Shown piece after piece: positions 7,248 to 10,513 of a stretch of 10,513 nt of DNA. Under the pieces are notes generated by a model that saw only the letters and a list, made by a program, of their open reading frames with translations, was not told where the DNA came from and did not search any database. The stretch spans positions 1-10,513 of the forward strand of contig JASLBJ010000052.1 in assembly GCA_030146725.1 (NCBI GenBank), given 5' to 3'. Numbering within the stretch: position 1 is the first letter of the stretch; each line of letters opens with the position of its first letter. The stretch comes from Sphingomicrobium sp. (lineage in GTDB: Bacteria > Pseudomonadota > Alphaproteobacteria > Sphingomonadales > Sphingomonadaceae). The translations under genes and the position numbers were made by a program.

Positions 7248-9617
7248 GTGCTGCATCGGCCGCTCTCCGGCGAGGACCTGGCGCCAGTCGCGCCGGCGTG
7301 GCGCTGGCTGCTGCCGGGCCTGGCTGGACTAGCGGCATGTTCGCTGGCGTTGCTGTTGTGGATGGCCGGCCATCCATCGCCTGCTGCAGCGTCGCTGGTG
7401 GCAGGGGTAGCCGCGGCTGCTGCCCTCTGGCTGGCCGAGACGAAGCGAGCCGCCCCGGCCTTCGTGGAAACGCTCGCACCAACATCCGATTATGCGCTGA
7501 TCGGAGCGACCCTCGGCCTGTGCCGGGACGCTGCAGCCCTGACCAGCAGCGAAGGCAGCCTGTTGGTCGCCAACAGCGCCTATCGCGAGCGTTTCGGAGC
7601 AAAGCCTCCGTCCGGACTCGGCCAGGATAATGAGGCCGGGAAGACGCTTCAGCTCGCGCGGACGATGGCCTGGAGGGACGGGGCCGGCTGTGTGGCCGGG
7701 GTCCAGACCATCGCGGGACCTGGGATGGTCGAAGTGGAGCGTGTCGGAACGCTTGGCGATCTGCTGTTATGGCGCTTTCCAGTCCAGGCGGTTGCCAGTC
7801 CGGTCACCGCGACCTCACGGCAGCTGACCGGCACGGTCGGCGATCAGCTTGCCGCGGCGGGCGTGCTGGCGGTTGTAGCGGACGGCGAGGGACGCCTGCT
7901 GTCGGCCAACCGGAGCTTCGTCGCGCGAGCGATCGAGCCAGGCGAACGCATCGAGACCCAGACCATCGACGCACTGGTCGAGCCCGACAAGGACGGCCAG
8001 GTCCGACTTCGCGCCGACGGGGAAACAGCTCGGCCGCTGACGGCGGTGCGCCTGCCGCTGTCTGAGGACCGCGGCGACGAGCTGCTGCTGCTGCTCGAAC
8101 CGCCGCAGGGTAGGTCGATGGCGGATTCGGCCGATCTCCAGGCGCTGCTCGAAGTCCTGCCGATCGGTTTGGCGCTGGTCGATCGCGACGGCCGCTTCCT
8201 GACGATGAACCGCGTCTTCCGTGTCGCGGCCGGGATCAAGGGCTCCACGGCGCCGGTCTACCCCGGCGATCTGGTGGTCAAGGAGGACAAGGCCCCGGTC
8301 GCCGATGCGGTGCGCCGGAACGCGCGGGGACCGGCGATGTCCGGCGATCTCGCGGTCCGCCTGGCTCCGGACTCGGCCGAGCCCGTCGCAATGACGATCG
8401 CCGGCGTGCGCGGCGTGCGCGATGCGGCAGTCCTGCTGCTGCTCAAGGACAATAGTGAGGAAGCCAAGCTCAAGCGGCAGATCGCCCAGGCGACCAAGAT
8501 GCAGGTCGTGGGCCAGCTCGCCGGCGGCGTCGCCCATGATTTCAACAATATCCTGACCGCGATCATCGGTCATTGCGATCTGATGCTGATGCGGCACACG
8601 CCGGGCGACAGCGATTACGACGACATCCAGCAAATCCGGTCGAACTCGAACCGGGCCGCCGGCCTGACCCGGCAATTGCTTGCCTTCTCGCGCCAGCAGA
8701 CGCTGCGCCCGCAGGTGCTGCAGCTGCCCGACGTGATCGCGGAGGTGTCGACCCTGCTCAAGCGGCTGCTCGGCGAGACCGTGACCCTCCAGGTCAAGCA
8801 CGGCCGCTCGCTCGGCCCGGTACGGGCCGATCCGGGGCAGCTTGAGCAGGTGATCGTCAATCTCGCGGTCAACGCCCGCGATGCGATGCCGGAAGGCGGC
8901 AAGCTCACCATCCAGACCTATTCGGTGTCGGCCGATGACGTTCGTCGTATGGGCAGCGAGATCCTGCCGATCGCCGACTACACGGCACTCCGTGTCTCCG
9001 ACACCGGCACCGGCATCCCGTCCAACGTGCTGCCCAAGATTTTCGAGCCCTTTTTCACCACCAAGGAGGTGGGCAAGGGCACCGGGCTCGGCCTGTCGAC
9101 CGTCTACGGCATCGTCAAGCAGTCGGGCGGCTTCATCTTCGCCGAATCCGAGCCGGGGCAGGGGACGAGCTTCGTCATCTACCTGCCGGTCAACCGCGCC
9201 GAAGCTGCGGCGAGCGGTCGCAAGGTCAAGGAGAGCGCCGGTGAGTTGTGGGGCACCGGCACCATTCTTCTCGTCGAAGACGAGGCCACCGTACGGGCCG
9301 TTGCCGAACGCGCGCTCACCCGCCACGGATACACCGTCCTGCTCGCCGAGAATGGCGAGGCGGCGCTCGAGATCCTGCAGCGCGAACGCAAGATCGATCT
9401 GATGATCTCCGACGTGGTGATGCCGATGATGGATGGGCCGACGACCGCCCGCGAGGCGCGCAAGCTGCTGCCCGACCTGCCGATTCTGTTCATTTCCGGC
9501 TATGCAGAGGAGCAATTGCGCCAGTCGATCGATCTCGATCGGGTGGCCTTCCTCGCCAAGCCGTTCTCGGTCCAGAGGCTGGCCGAGGCGACGCGGGACT
9601 CCCTGCGCGCGAAATAA
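7248..9617 (+). CDS. cckA: Hybrid sensor histidine kinase, CckA-type
   Basis: CckA is the alphaproteobacterial cell-cycle kinase that feeds phosphate through ChpT to CtrA and CpdR. The 789 residues start at a GTG with AGGA 11 bases upstream. Two membrane segments come first (about 20-40 and 45-63). Three PAS-like blocks follow, at about 100-180, 200-285 and 297-405; the last two end in a Leu-rich strand. The DHp helix carries GGVAHDFNN with phospho-accepting H430. It is followed by LLAFSRQQTLRPQVL, a stretch highly typical of CckA. The ATPase domain has NLAVNARDAMPEGG (N542), DTGTGIP and GKGTGLGLSTVYGIV. The C-terminal receiver has VEDE (E677, D678, E679), phospho-acceptor D722 in SDVVMPMMDG, S750 and K771. 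All residues needed for kinase and receiver chemistry are present. The assignment rests on domain order and the DHp signature. A generic PAS hybrid kinase is the alternative, judged less likely. Confidence 0.88.
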   Translation: MLHRPLSGEDLAPVAPAWRWLLPGLAGLAACSLALLLWMAGHPSPAAASLVAGVAAAAALWLAETKRAAPAFVETLAPTSDYALIGATLGLCRDAAALTSSEGSLLVANSAYRERFGAKPPSGLGQDNEAGKTLQLARTMAWRDGAGCVAGVQTIAGPGMVEVERVGTLGDLLLWRFPVQAVASPVTATSRQLTGTVGDQLAAAGVLAVVADGEGRLLSANRSFVARAIEPGERIETQTIDALVEPDKDGQVRLRADGETARPLTAVRLPLSEDRGDELLLLLEPPQGRSMADSADLQALLEVLPIGLALVDRDGRFLTMNRVFRVAAGIKGSTAPVYPGDLVVKEDKAPVADAVRRNARGPAMSGDLAVRLAPDSAEPVAMTIAGVRGVRDAAVLLLLKDNSEEAKLKRQIAQATKMQVVGQLAGGVAHDFNNILTAIIGHCDLMLMRHTPGDSDYDDIQQIRSNSNRAAGLTRQLLAFSRQQTLRPQVLQLPDVIAEVSTLLKRLLGETVTLQVKHGRSLGPVRADPGQLEQVIVNLAVNARDAMPEGGKLTIQTYSVSADDVRRMGSEILPIADYTALRVSDTGTGIPSNVLPKIFEPFFTTKEVGKGTGLGLSTVYGIVKQSGGFIFAESEPGQGTSFVIYLPVNRAEAAASGRKVKESAGELWGTGTILLVEDEATVRAVAERALTRHGYTVLLAENGEAALEILQRERKIDLMISDVVMPMMDGPTTAREARKLLPDLPILFISGYAEEQLRQSIDLDRVAFLAKPFSVQRLAEATRDSLRAK

Positions 9618-9656
9618 TTGTTTCGTAACGGTTTCAAAGCCACTAAGCGGACTGCC

Positions 9657-10013
9657 GTGACAACCTCCCGCTCCATCCTGATCGTCGAAGATGAATCGCT
9701 GATTGCGATGATGCTCGAGGATTTCCTCGACTCCATGGGTCATCAGATTGCCGGCACTTGCGAAAGCGTGCCCGAGGCGATGAGCCGGGTCGGCGAGGGC
9801 GGCTTCGACGTCGCGATCCTCGACGTGAACCTCAAGGGCGAGCGGATCTGGCCGGTCGCCGACCGCCTGGCCGAGCTTGGAATCCCCTACGTCCTCGCCA
9901 CCGGCGGCCATATCGAGCCGCCGCCCGAAGCCCATGCCGGCGCTCCGGTGCTTTCGAAGCCGTTCACGATCGACGCGATCGAGCCAGCGCTCGACGAAGC
10001 CTTCGCTCGATGA
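9657..10013 (+). CDS. Single-domain response regulator (receiver only)
   Basis: This is a stand-alone receiver of 118 residues with no output domain. I start it at GTG 9657, just before the first beta strand (SRSILIVEDE). An upstream in-frame TTG at 9618 would add 13 residues with no receiver character. The acidic pocket is E11, D12 and E13. The phospho-acceptor is D56 in FDVAILDVNLKGE, T82 lies in LATGG, and K101 lies in LSKPF, so the domain looks functional. The pattern ILDVNLKGE...ATGG resembles receivers found near HWE-type kinases in sphingomonads, not CpdR, which reads DIVMPGMDG at the same place. The gene begins 39 bases after cckA and is probably co-transcribed with it. It might take phosphate from CckA/ChpT or from an unlinked kinase; sequence alone does not decide. 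Confidence 0.85.
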   Translation: MTTSRSILIVEDESLIAMMLEDFLDSMGHQIAGTCESVPEAMSRVGEGGFDVAILDVNLKGERIWPVADRLAELGIPYVLATGGHIEPPPEAHAGAPVLSKPFTIDAIEPALDEAFAR

Positions 10014-10020
10014 TCGATCG

Positions 10021-10040
10021 TCTCCGCGCTTCGGCGGGGA
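10021..10040 (+). terminator. Hairpin after the response regulator, possible terminator
   Basis: TCTCCGC pairs with GCGGGGA through seven base pairs, one of them G-T, around the six-base loop GCTTCG. The hairpin starts seven bases after the response regulator stop. A G-rich stretch, not a T tract, follows, so intrinsic termination is uncertain. The remaining bases to 10097 contain no clear promoter that I can see. Confidence 0.35.
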
Positions 10041-10097
10041 GGGGATTCCGGCTCCGGCGGTTTCTAATGGGTACGATTCGGCGTTGAGACTGGCGGC

Positions 10098-10513
10098 ATG
10101 TGGAAGCTGCTCCTCATCCCGATCCTGCTCTACGGCGCGATTCTGCTGCTGTTGTTCCTGTTCCAAGGCGCGCTGCTGTTTCCCGCCGGCGCTGCGCGCC
10201 CATCCTTACAACTGCCGGAATCCGCAGCATCGCTTTCCGTCCGCGCGGGCGATGGGGAGACCCTCCACGGCGTTCACATCCCGCCCGCGGGTGGGGGACC
10301 CGGGGACGGGCCGGTCATCCTCGGCTTTGGGGGCAATGCCTGGAACGGCGCCGACGTGGCCGCCTATTTGCACTCCATCTATCCGCTGAACGACGTTGTC
10401 GTCTTTCACTACCGCGGTTACCCACCCAGCGGCGGTTCTCCCGCAGCTGCAGCATTCGCGGCGGATGCCCTCGTCGTCCATGCGTCGGTCGAGGCGCTGT
10501 TTCCAAAGCGTCC
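10098..10513 (+). CDS. Membrane-anchored alpha/beta hydrolase, N-terminal part (3' end outside window)
   Basis: An open frame from ATG 10098 runs to the window end with 138 complete codons and no stop. Residues 3-29 are one long hydrophobic segment (LLLIPILLYGAILLLLFLFQ), either an uncleaved signal anchor or a signal peptide. After a short linker the first beta strands of an alpha/beta hydrolase appear: LSVRAGDGETLHGVHIPP, then PVILGFGGNAWN, the usual oxyanion-hole loop, then VVVFHYRGYPPSGGSP. This order is that of BEM46/YfhR-like serine hydrolases of unknown substrate. The nucleophile elbow (GxSxG) and the rest of the triad would lie beyond the edge, so activity cannot be judged. The start lacks a strong ribosome binding site (TGGCGG is the nearest). 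Its relation to the upstream signalling genes is unclear. Confidence 0.82.
   Translation, partial: MWKLLLIPILLYGAILLLLFLFQGALLFPAGAARPSLQLPESAASLSVRAGDGETLHGVHIPPAGGGPGDGPVILGFGGNAWNGADVAAYLHSIYPLNDVVVFHYRGYPPSGGSPAAAAFAADALVVHASVEALFPKR

Noticed and set aside
5340..7256. A 638-codon minus-strand open frame opposite the M13 peptidase
   Set aside because: Same GC-driven shadow effect; no family motif, and the plus-strand gene has every expected catalytic residue.
9618..9656. TTG start at 9618 for the response regulator
   Set aside because: It abuts the cckA stop and adds 13 residues with no receiver character; the GTG at 9657 directly precedes the first receiver strand.
7815..10166. A 783-codon open frame on the minus strand opposite cckA and the response regulator
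   Set aside because: Long antisense frames are expected in GC-rich coding DNA. The predicted protein is low-complexity in character (rich in R, D, G, H, Q), has no recognisable domain, and lies over a strongly conserved kinase and receiver.
1..10513. CRISPR arrays, insertion sequences, attachment sites, tRNA genes, tmRNA, riboswitches, CtrA boxes (TTAA-N7-TTAA)
   Set aside because: I looked on both strands and saw no repeat-spacer pattern, terminal inverted repeats, cloverleaf sequences or spaced TTAA pairs. The search was by eye, so weak sites could be missed.

Overview
The window is a GC-rich, densely coded stretch of chromosome. Its protein sequences look like those of an alphaproteobacterium, most probably a sphingomonad (Sphingomonadaceae). 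This rests on the alphaproteobacterial type of aspartyl-tRNA synthetase tail, a CckA-type hybrid histidine kinase, a lipoprotein M13 peptidase, and the dapA-smpB-DUF2062 gene order. The placement is inferred from protein character, not from a database match. I see no insertion sequence, prophage, CRISPR array, tRNA, rRNA or other sign of horizontal transfer. Coding is almost continuous, with no gene-free gap longer than about 90 bases.

Layout, left to right. (1) The 3' end of aspS (+) enters from the left edge and meets a convergent minus-strand pair. (2) That pair is an exported Slt-type lytic transglycosylase followed 15 bases later by greB. (3) A roughly 75-base divergent region separates slt from a tight plus-strand group: dapA (lysine and peptidoglycan precursor synthesis), smpB (trans-translation) and a DUF2062 membrane protein. 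The smpB start lies 3 bases after dapA, and the DUF2062 gene overlaps smpB by 8 bases. (4) A short gap with a small hairpin leads to a lipoprotein M13 metallopeptidase. (5) Three bases after its stop, in the same reading frame, a GTG starts a 789-residue hybrid histidine kinase that I identify as CckA. (6) A single-domain response regulator follows 39 bases later. (7) A membrane-anchored alpha/beta hydrolase gene runs off the right edge.

How the genes fit together. Two themes recur. One is cell envelope and wall metabolism: DapA supplies dihydrodipicolinate on the route to meso-diaminopimelate, Slt cuts peptidoglycan, and the M13 lipoprotein probably acts in the periplasm or at a membrane face. 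The other is gene-expression quality control and cell-cycle signalling: AspRS, GreB, SmpB, and CckA with an adjacent receiver. The most interesting part is the right third. There a cell-cycle kinase with an enlarged, apparently triple-PAS sensor region is packed directly behind a surface peptidase and ahead of an orphan receiver. Otherwise this is mostly ordinary core genome, and I found no convincing undescribed system.
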